DNA of 64,000 nt from Geodermatophilaceae bacterium URHA0031 (GTDB taxonomy: Bacteria; Actinomycetota; Actinomycetes; Mycobacteriales; Geodermatophilaceae), in the NCBI GenBank assembly GCA_000620205.1, contig JHVP01000001.1:434001-498000 (forward strand), written 5' to 3'. The notes beneath the pieces are model-generated. The model made no database searches. It worked only from the letters and a program-made list of their open reading frames with translations, and was not told where the DNA came from. A program made the translations under genes and the position numbers. Of this stretch, positions 1 through 8,251 are shown one piece after another (positions within the stretch are counted from its first letter, which is position 1; each line of letters opens with the position of its first letter).

Positions 1-241
1 CCGCCCGCTGCGGCGAGCTGTCGACGGCGGCCGCCTCGGCGAGCGCCGCGGCCGTGCGCACCACCCGGAAGGCGCCGATCCGCGGCTCGACGTCGGCCAG
101 CTGGGCCAGGTGGGCGCGCACCACCTCCACCGCGGACAGCTCGCCCGACCGGACGCGGGCGGCGATCTCGGTGGCCGGCAGCCCGACGAGGGACCGGTCG
201 GAGACCTCGGGACCCGGCACCGGGGCTGCACTAGCGTCCAT
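1..241 (-). CDS. Amidase (GatA/amidase-signature family), N-terminal part only
   Basis: The first 80 codons of a minus-strand gene that runs off the left edge. The translation has the usual opening of amidase-signature enzymes: a loop reading LPATEIAARVRSGELSAVEV followed by a helix ending in EPRIGAF. These enzymes hydrolyse amides with a Ser-cisSer-Lys triad, which would lie beyond the window. The start is an ATG at 239-241. The gene is divergent from the metallo-beta-lactamase-fold gene at 289, with 47 bases between the starts. The family is fairly certain, but the substrate (indoleacetamide-type, glutamyl-tRNA or other) cannot be told from this fragment. Confidence 0.8.
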   Translation of the reverse strand, partial: MDASAAPVPGPEVSDRSLVGLPATEIAARVRSGELSAVEVVRAHLAQLADVEPRIGAFRVVRTAAALAEAAAVDSSPQRA

Positions 242-288
242 GCGGTCGAACCTATCCGGGGTCACCGACAGTCTCAGATCGGAGCGCG

Positions 289-957
289 ATGAGCGGGCAG
301 CCGTACACCGGGGACGTGCAGGTCGGCGGGCCGGCCGACGTCCGGGAGCTCCCCGGGCTGACCATCGCGAAGCTGGCCGTGAGCGAGATGGCGAACAACG
401 CCTACCTGCTCACCTCGCCCGCCACCGGGGAGGCGCTGCTCATCGATGCCGCGGCCGAACCGGAGGCGCTCCTGAGGCTGGTCGCCGGTGCCGACGTGCG
501 CACGGTGGTCACCACGCACGGGCACTGGGACCACCACCGGGCCCTCCCGCAGGTGGTGGAGGCGACCGGCGCGCAGACCGTCGCGCACCCGGCCGACGCG
601 GCCGACCTGCCGGTCCCGGTCACCCGCCCGGTGGAGCACGGCGACACGATCGCCGTCGGCGACCAGGTGCTCGAGGTGGTGCACCTGCGCGGGCACACCC
701 CCGGCAGCATCGCGCTGGTCTGGCGGGGTCCCGAGGGCGCCGGCACCCACGTCTGGACCGGGGACAGCCTCTTCCCCGGCGGGGTCGGGAACACCCAGCA
801 GGACGCCGCCCGGTTCACCAGCCTGCTCGACGACGTGGAAGCCCGGCTGTTCGGCGAGCTCCCGGACGACACGTGGGTCTACCCCGGGCACGGCAAGGAC
901 ACCACCCTCGGCGCGGAGCGGCCGCAACTGGCGGAGTGGCGCGAGCGCGGCTGGTGA
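289..957 (+). CDS. MBL-fold metallohydrolase (glyoxalase II-like)
   Basis: A 222-aa protein of the metallo-beta-lactamase fold. The metal-binding signature is visible as THGHWDHH near residue 80, followed by a GHTPGS loop (third histidine), a TGDSLF strand supplying the bridging aspartate, and a C-terminal YPGHG. This order is typical of hydroxyacylglutathione-hydrolase-like and related thioester or lactone hydrolases. No signal peptide is present, so it is probably cytoplasmic. A GGAG lies just before the ATG. The substrate is not predictable, and the catalytic residues look complete. Confidence 0.85.
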   Translation: MSGQPYTGDVQVGGPADVRELPGLTIAKLAVSEMANNAYLLTSPATGEALLIDAAAEPEALLRLVAGADVRTVVTTHGHWDHHRALPQVVEATGAQTVAHPADAADLPVPVTRPVEHGDTIAVGDQVLEVVHLRGHTPGSIALVWRGPEGAGTHVWTGDSLFPGGVGNTQQDAARFTSLLDDVEARLFGELPDDTWVYPGHGKDTTLGAERPQLAEWRERGW

Positions 958-1075
958 CCCGACCGGGTCGGTGGTGGCCGGTTCGACTGTGCACGACCGG
1001 GTAGAGGTTCACCGATGCCGTCCGGCGTCTGTCGCGGCCCGACGGCCGCGGCCCGACCGACCCCAGGAGACACCC

Positions 1076-1324
1076 GTGTCCATGACGAGCACCGACGCCG
1101 CCACCGGCGGCCGGGACATCAAGGCCCACGAGACCACCAGCTTCGCCGACCTCGGCAAGGAGATGTGGTCCTACCTGACCGGCAAGGGCGCAGCGATCAA
1201 CTACCAGTTCGTCGACATGGTGGTGGAGGTGCCGCGGGAGACCGGCTCGGATGCCCCGCGCGCGACCTGGAAGCTGAACGGCACGCTGCGGATCACCACC
1301 GCCGAGAACGCCAGCCAGGGATGA
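1076..1324 (+). CDS. Small conserved-looking protein of unknown function
   Basis: An 82-aa protein. A GTG at 1076 is preferred because AGGAG (1065-1069) sits 6 bases upstream; an ATG at 1082 is the alternative. It is soluble, with a mixed alpha/beta composition and no recognised domain. Residues around 25-70 (WSYLTGKGAAINYQFVDMVV onwards) look like a compact fold. The stop codon overlaps the start of the next gene by 4 bases (ATGA), so the two are very probably translated together. I do not recognise a family. Confidence 0.65.
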   Translation: MSMTSTDAATGGRDIKAHETTSFADLGKEMWSYLTGKGAAINYQFVDMVVEVPRETGSDAPRATWKLNGTLRITTAENASQG

Positions 1325-1758
1325 CCGCGGAGGTGACCCGCCTCGACGTGACCGCCGACCTGTCCCTCGAGGTCGACGGTGCGCCCGTGCGGGTCACCGC
1401 CGAGGGCGGTGACCTGGACGTGGTCGCCGACGACGTCCGCGGCTTCGTGCTCGCGCTCCGCGCGGCGGCCACCGCGCGGACCGGGGTCCGGCCGGGCAGG
1501 GCCGACGTCGGCGACCTCGCCGACGCGCTGGCCGGCGCCGGGCTCACCGCCCGGCTGCGTTCCCCGGCCCAGGACGTCGTCACCGTCGGCGCGGGCGTGG
1601 ACTCCGCCCTCGGCGGTCTGCTGCTGGGCACCCGCCGGGCACGGCCCGACGCGCTCGGCATCGTCCGCGCCAGCGGCCGGGCACGTGCGGTCGGGACGGC
1701 GCTGACCGGCGCGGTGGTCCTCGTCGGTGCCGCTACCCTCCGCCGTCGGCGGCGTTAG
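1321..1758 (+). CDS. Unknown protein with C-terminal membrane anchor
   Basis: A 145-aa protein that starts inside the stop codon of the preceding small gene (ATGA overlap). It has an N-terminal beta-rich portion (VTADLSLEVDGAPVRVTAEG), a helical middle, and a single hydrophobic segment near residues 120-138 followed directly by a run of arginines. That pattern suggests a tail-anchored protein with the arginines on the cytoplasmic side. No family recognised. Together with the 82-aa protein upstream it forms a two-gene unit of unknown role. The 3' end overlaps the convergent minus-strand gene by 4 bases. Confidence 0.7.
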   Translation: MTAEVTRLDVTADLSLEVDGAPVRVTAEGGDLDVVADDVRGFVLALRAAATARTGVRPGRADVGDLADALAGAGLTARLRSPAQDVVTVGAGVDSALGGLLLGTRRARPDALGIVRASGRARAVGTALTGAVVLVGAATLRRRRR

Positions 1759-2033
1759 TCCTCGAACAGCTCGACCAGTTCGTCCGCCGTCCCGGCGACG
1801 TGCAGCGGCACGACCGACACCGTCCACTCGGGCCGCCGGTCGTCGAGGTCGACGGCCAGGTCCCAGGCGGCGCGTGCGGTCAGCGGGCCGAAGCACGCGT
1901 CGTCCCCGTCCTCACCGACCGCGATCTCGACCAGCCAGGTGTCGGACAGGTCGGCGGCGAGCTCGGCGAAGTCGGGCTCGCTCTCCTCGTCGGGCTCGGG
2001 AGCGTCTGCCTGGACGGGGTAGATGAGCGCCAT
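1755..2033 (-). CDS. Small acidic protein of unknown function
   Basis: A 92-aa acidic protein, rich in Asp and Glu in its first third (APEPDEESEPDFAELAADL), followed by an alpha/beta region. There is no signal peptide or membrane segment. The ATG at 2031-2033 is supported by a TAGCGT -10-like hexamer 6 bases upstream on the minus strand, which suggests a leaderless transcript. No domain recognised. It converges on the tail-anchored protein gene, overlapping it by 4 bases. Confidence 0.65.
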   Translation of the reverse strand: MALIYPVQADAPEPDEESEPDFAELAADLSDTWLVEIAVGEDGDDACFGPLTARAAWDLAVDLDDRRPEWTVSVVPLHVAGTADELVELFED

Positions 2034-2039
2034 CCGTGC

Positions 2040-2045
2040 ACGCTA
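2040..2045 (-). promoter_or_regulatory. Leaderless -10 element of the 92-aa protein gene
   Basis: TAGCGT read on the minus strand, 6 bases before the ATG at 2033. It fits the actinobacterial TANNNT -10 with transcription starting at or next to the start codon. No clear Shine-Dalgarno is present. Confidence 0.5.
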
Positions 2046-2101
2046 GGCCCACCGCCGGGCCGCGGGAACGGGAGCGCCCCCGCCTTCCGCCGGCGACCGG
2101 C

Positions 2102-2860
2102 TCAGAGCTGGATGCCCCGGGTGAGCGCGCCGTCGACCACCAGGTTCGTGCCGGAGATGCGGCTCGCCACCGGGCTGCTCAGGAAGACGACCGCCCGGGC
2201 CGACTCCTCCGGCGTGCCCATCTGCCCGGTCGGGTTGAGGCCCAGCGCCGTGCTGAACAGGTCCGCGTTCCCCTGCTCGATCTGCTGCCAGACTCCGCCG
2301 GCGAAGTAGGTGTTGCCCGGGGACACGACGTTGGCCCGCACCCGGCCGGCCAGCTGGAGCGCCAGCCCGGAGACGTACCCGACGATGGCCGTCTTCATCG
2401 TCCCGTACGGGCCGGAGGCGAAGTCGGCCTCCCGCCCGGAGACGCTGGAGATCGCCACGACGGACCCGTTGGCGCTGGCCTCCAGGTGCGGCAGGGCGGC
2501 CGTCACCAGCCGCACGGTGTGCATGAGGTCGACCTCGAACGAGGTGTACCAGTTCTCCTCGGTGTCCGGGATGGCGAGCGCGCTGATGTTGGCCACCACG
2601 GCGTCGAGGCCGCCCAGCCGACCGGCAGCAGCCGCCACCCAGGCGGTCAGCGCCGCGCCGTCGCGGACGTCGAGCTGCCCGCCGCGCACCCCGCCGCCAC
2701 GGCCGGCCAGCGCCTTCTCGGTCCCCTCGATCTCGCCGGAGTCGCGGGCGCAGAACTCCACGGCGGCGCCCTCGTCGACGAACGCCTCGACGATCGCGCG
2801 CCCGATGCCGCGGGTCCCACCGGTGACGAGCACGCGGGAGCCGGTCAGCTGCAGGTCCAT
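2102..2860 (-). CDS. SDR-family NAD(P)-dependent oxidoreductase
   Basis: A 252-aa classical short-chain dehydrogenase/reductase. It has the Rossmann glycine motif TGGTRGIG at residues 13-20, an NI-containing strand after a VVAN segment, the catalytic Ser in AISSVSG, and a YGTMK motif supplying the catalytic Tyr and Lys. The C-terminus ends in a typical NLVVDGALT strand. The alcohol or ketone substrate cannot be predicted. It lies 12 bases downstream of the acetamidase-family gene on the same strand and is probably cotranscribed with it. Confidence 0.9.
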   Translation of the reverse strand: MDLQLTGSRVLVTGGTRGIGRAIVEAFVDEGAAVEFCARDSGEIEGTEKALAGRGGGVRGGQLDVRDGAALTAWVAAAAGRLGGLDAVVANISALAIPDTEENWYTSFEVDLMHTVRLVTAALPHLEASANGSVVAISSVSGREADFASGPYGTMKTAIVGYVSGLALQLAGRVRANVVSPGNTYFAGGVWQQIEQGNADLFSTALGLNPTGQMGTPEESARAVVFLSSPVASRISGTNLVVDGALTRGIQL

Positions 2861-2872
2861 GGTCGGTCCGAT

Positions 2873-3874
2873 CTAGCGGAGGGCCGCTGCGCGGGCGCGC
2901 AGGTCGTCGTGCAGGCCGCCGTAGGCCGCGGCCCGGGGCAGCAGGGACTTGCGCGCCTTGACGACGGCGCTGTAGTTCGCGTCGACGACGTTGGCGATCG
3001 GGACCTCGGTGATCTGCGAGAGCAGCTGGTAGGCGTCCATCGGGGCCAGGCCGTACAGCTCCCCGAACCAGCGGACGAGCTCCACCTGGCCGATCCGCCA
3101 GGCGTCCTCGAGCGGGCGGCTGGAGCCGACGGTCATCCAGTGGGTGTCGTCCTCGAGCCGGGGCCAGGCGGGTGCGCCACCCTTGACCAGGTCGACGACC
3201 AGCGTGGTCGTCATGGCGCCCTCGACGGCGGTGCCGCAGGCCTCCCCCTCACCCTGGCGGTAGTGGCCGTCCCCGAGGGAGAACAGCGCGCCCTCGACGA
3301 AGACCGGCAGGAAGCAGGTGGTGCCCGCCCGCATTTGCGGGGTGTCCATGTTGCCGCCGAAGCGTTCGGGCACCAGCGAGCTGCGCGCCTCTCCGCCCGG
3401 CGGCGCGACGCCCACCGTGCCGAGCATCGGCTCGACCGGCAGGTCCACCGAGAAGTCGGTGGAGCCGGCCACGAAGGTGACCGTGTTGCGGGCGCGGTCC
3501 AGTTCGTAGATCCAGGTCGTGTCCGGCAGCGGGTCCTGCAGGGTGGCCACCCGGTCGGTGCTGGTGAGCCCGCCGAAGAACGGGATCGCGGCCGACGCGC
3601 CCCAGTCCCTGGCCGGCTCGAGCGCCACGAGGTGCACCGCGAGGGTGTCGCCGGGTTCGGCGCCCTCGACGTAGAACGGGCCGGTCTGCGGGTTGACGAA
3701 GCGCAGGTCGACCTTCTCGCTGGAGAGGTCCGCCACCGAGCGCAGCGCGCCGCCGAACGCGTCGTCGGACCACAGCCGCATCGCCGTCCCGGGCCGCACC
3801 CGCATCAGCGGCGCGACGCCGCCGAAGGTGTACGCGTACTGCTCAGGGGACGGGGTGACCTCGACGACGTCCAT
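2873..3874 (-). CDS. Acetamidase/formamidase family protein
   Basis: A 333-aa member of the FmdA/AmdA family, which hydrolyses short amides to ammonia and the acid. The hallmark region FVEGALFSLGDGHYRQGEGE, followed by CGTAVEGAM, is present in the second half, and the length suits the family. The ATG at 3872-3874 is chosen over an in-frame TTG at 3898 because a TACTGT -10-like hexamer sits just upstream. It is in a minus-strand run with the FMN oxidase (31 bases upstream) and the SDR (12 bases downstream). That context suggests catabolism of an amide or derived hydroxy acid, but this is inference. Confidence 0.85.
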   Translation of the reverse strand: MDVVEVTPSPEQYAYTFGGVAPLMRVRPGTAMRLWSDDAFGGALRSVADLSSEKVDLRFVNPQTGPFYVEGAEPGDTLAVHLVALEPARDWGASAAIPFFGGLTSTDRVATLQDPLPDTTWIYELDRARNTVTFVAGSTDFSVDLPVEPMLGTVGVAPPGGEARSSLVPERFGGNMDTPQMRAGTTCFLPVFVEGALFSLGDGHYRQGEGEACGTAVEGAMTTTLVVDLVKGGAPAWPRLEDDTHWMTVGSSRPLEDAWRIGQVELVRWFGELYGLAPMDAYQLLSQITEVPIANVVDANYSAVVKARKSLLPRAAAYGGLHDDLRARAAALR

Positions 3875-3905
3875 GACGCACAGTAGGACGGCGGGCAAGC
3901 CCAGC

Positions 3906-5120
3906 TCAGCGGCGCAGCCGGGCGCGCTCCGGGGTCAGCTCCGTGACGCTGGTGACCCCCAGCAGCTGCATCGTGCGGGTGACCTCCCGGGTCAGGATGT
4001 CGGCCGCCCGCTGCACCCCGCGCTCACCGCCGGCCATGAGGCCGTACAGGTAGGCCCGCCCGACCAGGCAGGCCCGCGCCCCGAGGGCGACCGCGGCGAC
4101 CACGTCGGCGCCGTCCAGGACGCCGCCGTCCACGTACACCTCCGCCCGGTCCCCGACGGCTCGCGCGACGGCGGGCAGCTGCTCCAGCGGCGTGGGCGCG
4201 CGGTCCAGCTGCCGGCCGCCGTGGTTGCTGACGACGACGGCGTCGGCTCCGGCGTCCACGACCGCCCGTGCGTCGTCCACCCCCTGCACGCCCTTGACGA
4301 CCAGCGCACCCGGCCAGGACGCGCGCAGCTGCTGCACGTCGGCGACCGTCGCCGCCGGCTCGAAGACGCGGTCGACCAGGTCCGCGATCGTGCCGCCCCA
4401 GGAGCGCAGCGAGGCGAACTCCAGCGGCGGGGTGGTGAGCAGGTCGACCCACCAGCGCGGGTGGACGGCGGCGTTCGCCATGGTCCGCACGGTCAGCGCC
4501 GGCGGGATCGAGAAGCCGTTGCGCACGTCACGCAGCCGCGGCCCGGCGACCGGGGTGTCGACGGTGAGCACCAGCGCCTCGTAGCCGGCCGCCCTGGCCC
4601 GCTCGACCAGGGCCGCGCTGGCGTCCCGGTCGCGCCACAGGTACAGCTGGAACCACTTCCGGGCGCCGGGCGCGGCGGCGGCCAGCGCCTCGACCGACGT
4701 CGTCCCCATCGTCGACAGCGCGTAGGGGACGCCGACCCGCTCGGCCACCCGGCCCACGGCGGACTCGCCCTCGCTGTTCATCAGCCGGGTGAAGCCGGTC
4801 GGCGCGAAGGCCAGCGGCAGGGCCGACGGCCCGCCGAGCAGCGTCGTCGAGGGGTCCACCACGCTCACGTCGCGCAGCACCCGCGGGCAGAACTCGACCC
4901 GCTCGAAGGCCTCACGCGAGCGCCGCAGCGAGATCTCCGCGCCGGCGGCGCCGTCGGTGTAGTCGAAGACGGCGCGCGGCACCGTCCGGCGGGCCAGCTC
5001 GCGCAGGTCACCGATCGTCGCCGCCCGGGCCAGCCGGCGGTCGGTGGCGTCGCCCGGCAACCGGCGGGGCCGGACCAGCTCGGAGAACTCCGACCAGCGA
5101 GGGACCCGGCGCTCGACCAC
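3906..5120 (-). CDS. FMN-dependent alpha-hydroxy-acid oxidase/dehydrogenase (LldD-like)
   Basis: A 404-aa TIM-barrel flavoenzyme. Family landmarks are visible in order: an N-terminal FDYTDGAAG, a PTGF loop, WFQLYLWRD, LTVDTPVAGPRLRDVRNGF, the phosphate- and FMN-binding stretch VKGVQG, and the catalytic histidine and arginine in VVSNHGGRQLD, followed by VYVDGG and GRAYLYGL. The family oxidises L-lactate, mandelate, glycolate or similar acids. No membrane-binding loop was noticed. The start is a GTG at 5118-5120. It lies 18 bases after the DUF2891 gene on the same strand, so it is likely cotranscribed. Exact substrate unknown; an lldD-type role is plausible. Confidence 0.9.
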   Translation of the reverse strand: MVERRVPRWSEFSELVRPRRLPGDATDRRLARAATIGDLRELARRTVPRAVFDYTDGAAGAEISLRRSREAFERVEFCPRVLRDVSVVDPSTTLLGGPSALPLAFAPTGFTRLMNSEGESAVGRVAERVGVPYALSTMGTTSVEALAAAAPGARKWFQLYLWRDRDASAALVERARAAGYEALVLTVDTPVAGPRLRDVRNGFSIPPALTVRTMANAAVHPRWWVDLLTTPPLEFASLRSWGGTIADLVDRVFEPAATVADVQQLRASWPGALVVKGVQGVDDARAVVDAGADAVVVSNHGGRQLDRAPTPLEQLPAVARAVGDRAEVYVDGGVLDGADVVAAVALGARACLVGRAYLYGLMAGGERGVQRAADILTREVTRTMQLLGVTSVTELTPERARLRR

Positions 5121-5138
5121 GCCCCGACCCTGCCCCAG

Positions 5139-6125
5139 TCAGTACTGCTCGTCCAGGTAGAGCAGCGCGTAGGCGGCCAGCCAGTGCTCGACCATGTAGT
5201 CGCTGCCGCTGACCTGCGGCAGCGCCGCGGCGGCGTGCTCGGTCGCGGCGGTGAGCAGCTCGTCGCGCGCCGCGGGCCGCACCGCCGCGAGCCGGCGCAG
5301 GCACCACGCCCGGGAGAGGTTCAGCCCGTGCAGGTGCGCGGTCTGCCCGTCGCTCGCGTCGCTCACCACCGCCGGGGTGAACCGCGGGCGAGGGAGGAAG
5401 CGGGTCAGCCAGGGCTCCGGCTCCGGTAGCACCGTCGTCATCAGCACCGCCTCGACCAGCGACGGGGACAGGAAGTCCGACCCCGACGGCTCCCAGCGCA
5501 CCGGGGCGTCGGCGTCGTCGGCGAACCAGCGCAGCGCCGCGTCGGTGAGCACGCCGGCGCTGCCCGCCCGGCGGGCGGCCGGCAGGGCCATCAGCAGGCC
5601 GAAGGCGCTGTTCGGGTGCAGCCCCGAGCGGACCGGGTAGGTGGCCGCCGGCAACCAGCGGGCGAAGGCGCCGAGGAAGTGGTCGGCCAGCGGCTGCAGC
5701 GCGGCGGCCCACCGGCGGACGTCGTCCGGGGCGTCCGGCGCCGCGGCCCAGGAGGCCGCCTCCTCGACCAGGGTCAGCGCCCACGCCCAGCCGTAGGGGC
5801 GCTCCCAGCCCGGGTGCGCGACGGCGTGGGCCACCTCGGCCGCGATCGCCCCGGCGCTCCAGTGCTCGTCGAACACGGCCCGGATCTCCGCGGCGGGCAC
5901 CGCGGCGGGCGCCAGCCGCAGCAGTCGGAGCAGCACCCAGTGCATCTCCACCGAGGAGTGCCAGTCGTAGCTGCCGTAGAACGCCGGGTGCCGGTCCCGC
6001 GGCCGGATCGGTGCGTCGCCCGGCCCGGTGTAGTGCACGTACAGCCCGTTCGGGAACTCCTCGCGCACCGTCCGCAGCGCGGTGGCGGCGAGCTCCGGTG
6101 CGGCGGCGGGCAGTTCCGGGGTCAC
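5139..6125 (-). CDS. DUF2891 family protein
   Basis: A 328-aa predominantly alpha-helical protein matching the DUF2891 pattern. It has an early YVHYTGPGD, then HPAFYGSYDWHSSVEMHW, and later RSGLHPNSAFGL and a GSDFLSP motif. The family probably adopts an alpha/alpha barrel like glycosidases or epimerases, but no activity is known to me. The GTG start at 6123-6125 overlaps the stop of the S9 peptidase by 4 bases (GTGA), implying translational coupling. No signal peptide. Upstream in-frame codons are not used because they lie within the peptidase gene. Confidence 0.85.
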   Translation of the reverse strand: MTPELPAAAPELAATALRTVREEFPNGLYVHYTGPGDAPIRPRDRHPAFYGSYDWHSSVEMHWVLLRLLRLAPAAVPAAEIRAVFDEHWSAGAIAAEVAHAVAHPGWERPYGWAWALTLVEEAASWAAAPDAPDDVRRWAAALQPLADHFLGAFARWLPAATYPVRSGLHPNSAFGLLMALPAARRAGSAGVLTDAALRWFADDADAPVRWEPSGSDFLSPSLVEAVLMTTVLPEPEPWLTRFLPRPRFTPAVVSDASDGQTAHLHGLNLSRAWCLRRLAAVRPAARDELLTAATEHAAAALPQVSGSDYMVEHWLAAYALLYLDEQY

Positions 6126-8176
6126 GGCAGCCGGGTGGCCTGCACCGTCAGCGGCTCGGCGTGCGGGGCCCGACCGTTCGACGACGCGCCGGCCGGCAGC
6201 GCGCCAGCCGCCGAGCTGTTCCGCGAGGTCGGCAGCCACCTCCCCCACCAGCGCAGCACGTGCTCCAGCCGGGCCTGCCGGTGCTTCGGCCGGCCGGACC
6301 GGGACAGCTCGTGCCCCTCCCCCGGGAACAGCAGCAGCTCGGTGGGGACGCCGCGGCGCTTGAGCTCCACGTAGAGCCGGGTGCCCTGCTCCAGCGGGCA
6401 GCGCCAGTCCTCCTCGGAGTGGATCACCATCGTCGGCGTGGTGATCCGGTGAGCGTGCGCCATCGGCGACTGCGCGGCGATCCGCTCGGGGTCGGTGCCC
6501 ACGTACTCGTCGGGGAAGAAGAACCCGATGTCGGAGGAGCCGACGAAGCTGACCGGGTCGTTGAAGGCCCGCTCGCTGATGCCGGCGACGAACCGGTCGG
6601 TCCGGCCGAGCAGCAGCGTGGTCATGAACCCGCCGTAGGAACCACCCATGATGCCGACCCGCGAGGAGTCCAGGGTCGGGTCCTCGAGCGCGGCGTCCAG
6701 GAACGCCAGGACGTCGTCCGCGTCCCGCTCGCCCATGTGCTCCTTGACGACCCGCCCGTGCGCCTGGCCGTAGCCGGAGGAGCCGCGCGGGTTGCACTGG
6801 ACCACCGCGTAGCCGGCCTCGACGTAGGCCTGGGTCTCGTCGAACAGCGTCCAGCCGTACTGGGCGAACGGGCCGCCGTGCACGGTGAGCAGCACCGGGT
6901 GCGGCCCCGGGCCGGGCGGGGTGGTGACCCAGCCGTGCACCGGGTAGCCGTCGGGTGCGGTCGCGGTCGTCTCCCGCATCCGGTGCAGCCGGCCGGTGGC
7001 CTGCAGCGGGGCACCGAACCCGGTGATCAGCCGGCGCCGGCCCGGGGTGATCGCTATCAGCTCGCCCGCGGACCGGTCGTGCGCCACGGTGGCGACGACG
7101 ACGCCCCCGCCCACCCCGATCCCGCGCACCGTGTAGTGGCCGTCGACCAGCGGCTCGGGCGCCCCGCCGGACAGCGGCACGCGGAGCAGCTCGACCGCGC
7201 CGCGCCGCTGGATGCCGATGAACGCCGCCCCGCCGGCGACCACCGTCGCCGGGGTCTCGTCACCCCGGTCGTGCTCCTCGGGGTCGAGCAGCGGCTCCAC
7301 CGGACCGCCGGCGGCGGGCACCCGGCACAGCGTGGAGTTCCGGCCGACGAAGTCGCGGCCCAGCGGACCGAGGTCGGGCTGCGCGGTGAGGTAGATGGTG
7401 CTGCCGGCGGGGTCCTCGGGGTCGTAGGCCGGGTGGGAGACCGCCGACCGCGAGTCGGTCACCTTCCGCAGGCCGGTGCCGTCCGGGCGCACGGCGTAGA
7501 CGTCGGTGACCCGGTCGGTGTCCGCGCCGTCGTGCCGGGCCGAGACGAAGGCCAGCTCGGTGCCGTCCGGGCTCCAGGCCACGTCGGTGTCGTCCACGTC
7601 CCCGCCGGTGACCTGGAACGGTGGCGGCGGCGCGACGCCGTCGTCCTCGGTCTCGGCGGGCAGGTCCACCACGAAGACGTGGCTGCGCCGGTCGTTGGTG
7701 AAGCCGACCCCGTCGGCCCGGTACTTCAGCGTGGTGATCAGCCGCGGGGCCTCCGCCGCCGGCGGGACGTCCTCGTCGGTGCCGTAGCGACCGGCCTCGG
7801 GCACCCGGGCGGTGTAGGCCAGCCGGCGGGAGTCCGGCGACCAGACCGGCGTCCCGGCGCCGAGGTGGTGGTCGGTGAGCGCGCGCGCCACTCCCCCGTC
7901 CGTCGCCAGGACGTGCAGCTGCGGCTTGCCCTTCGGCTCGGCCGAGAGGTAGGCCAGCCAGCGGCCGTCCGGGGAGAACACCGGCTCGGTGTCGCGGTGC
8001 CCGTGGGTGAGCGGGCGGGCCGGCGCCGACCCGTCCGTCGGCACGGTCCACAGCTGGCCGCGGTACTCGTCGGCGTCGAGGTCCAGCCGGGAGACGGAGA
8101 CGACGGCGGTGCTGCCGTCCGGGGAGACCGTCGGTACACCCGGGACGCGCAGCAGGGAGAGGTCGGTCGGCCGCAT
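6122..8176 (-). CDS. S9 family peptidase (prolyl oligopeptidase/acylaminoacyl peptidase type)
   Basis: A 684-aa two-domain serine peptidase. Residues 1 to about 420 form a WD-like beta-propeller with repeated SPDG/SPDS turns. The C-terminal alpha/beta-hydrolase domain has TVHGGPFAQYG (oxyanion region), the nucleophile motif GGSYGGFM, an acid in HSEEDWRCP, and the histidine in GEGHELS. The family cleaves short peptides or acylated N-terminal residues in the cytoplasm. The ATG at 8174-8176 has a TAGCGT -10-like box 7 bases upstream, so the transcript is probably leaderless. It heads the minus-strand block that continues into DUF2891 and the FMN oxidase. Confidence 0.93.
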   Translation of the reverse strand: MRPTDLSLLRVPGVPTVSPDGSTAVVSVSRLDLDADEYRGQLWTVPTDGSAPARPLTHGHRDTEPVFSPDGRWLAYLSAEPKGKPQLHVLATDGGVARALTDHHLGAGTPVWSPDSRRLAYTARVPEAGRYGTDEDVPPAAEAPRLITTLKYRADGVGFTNDRRSHVFVVDLPAETEDDGVAPPPPFQVTGGDVDDTDVAWSPDGTELAFVSARHDGADTDRVTDVYAVRPDGTGLRKVTDSRSAVSHPAYDPEDPAGSTIYLTAQPDLGPLGRDFVGRNSTLCRVPAAGGPVEPLLDPEEHDRGDETPATVVAGGAAFIGIQRRGAVELLRVPLSGGAPEPLVDGHYTVRGIGVGGGVVVATVAHDRSAGELIAITPGRRRLITGFGAPLQATGRLHRMRETTATAPDGYPVHGWVTTPPGPGPHPVLLTVHGGPFAQYGWTLFDETQAYVEAGYAVVQCNPRGSSGYGQAHGRVVKEHMGERDADDVLAFLDAALEDPTLDSSRVGIMGGSYGGFMTTLLLGRTDRFVAGISERAFNDPVSFVGSSDIGFFFPDEYVGTDPERIAAQSPMAHAHRITTPTMVIHSEEDWRCPLEQGTRLYVELKRRGVPTELLLFPGEGHELSRSGRPKHRQARLEHVLRWWGRWLPTSRNSSAAGALPAGASSNGRAPHAEPLTVQATRLP

Positions 8177-8183
8177 GACGGGC

Positions 8184-8189
8184 ACGCTA
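8184..8189 (-). promoter_or_regulatory. Leaderless -10 element of the S9 peptidase operon
   Basis: TAGCGT on the minus strand, 7 bases before the ATG at 8176. No ribosome-binding site lies between them. It is divergent from the TAGGGT box of the amidohydrolase. Confidence 0.5.
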
Positions 8190-8239
8190 GCCCAGGGGCG
8201 CCGCCCGGAGATGATGAGGACCGCTAACGGGTGAGGCCC

Positions 8240-8245
8240 TAGGGT
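8240..8245 (+). promoter_or_regulatory. Leaderless -10 element of the amidohydrolase gene
   Basis: TAGGGT, then 6 bases, then the ATG at 8252. It fits a TANNNT -10 whose transcript starts at the initiation codon. Confidence 0.5.
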
Positions 8246-8251
8246 GCGGGC

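Noticed and set aside
6011-8227. 738-codon plus-strand open frame opposite the S9 peptidase
   Set aside because: Repetitive Gly/Arg/Val content with no recognisable domain; the peptidase has all its catalytic motifs.
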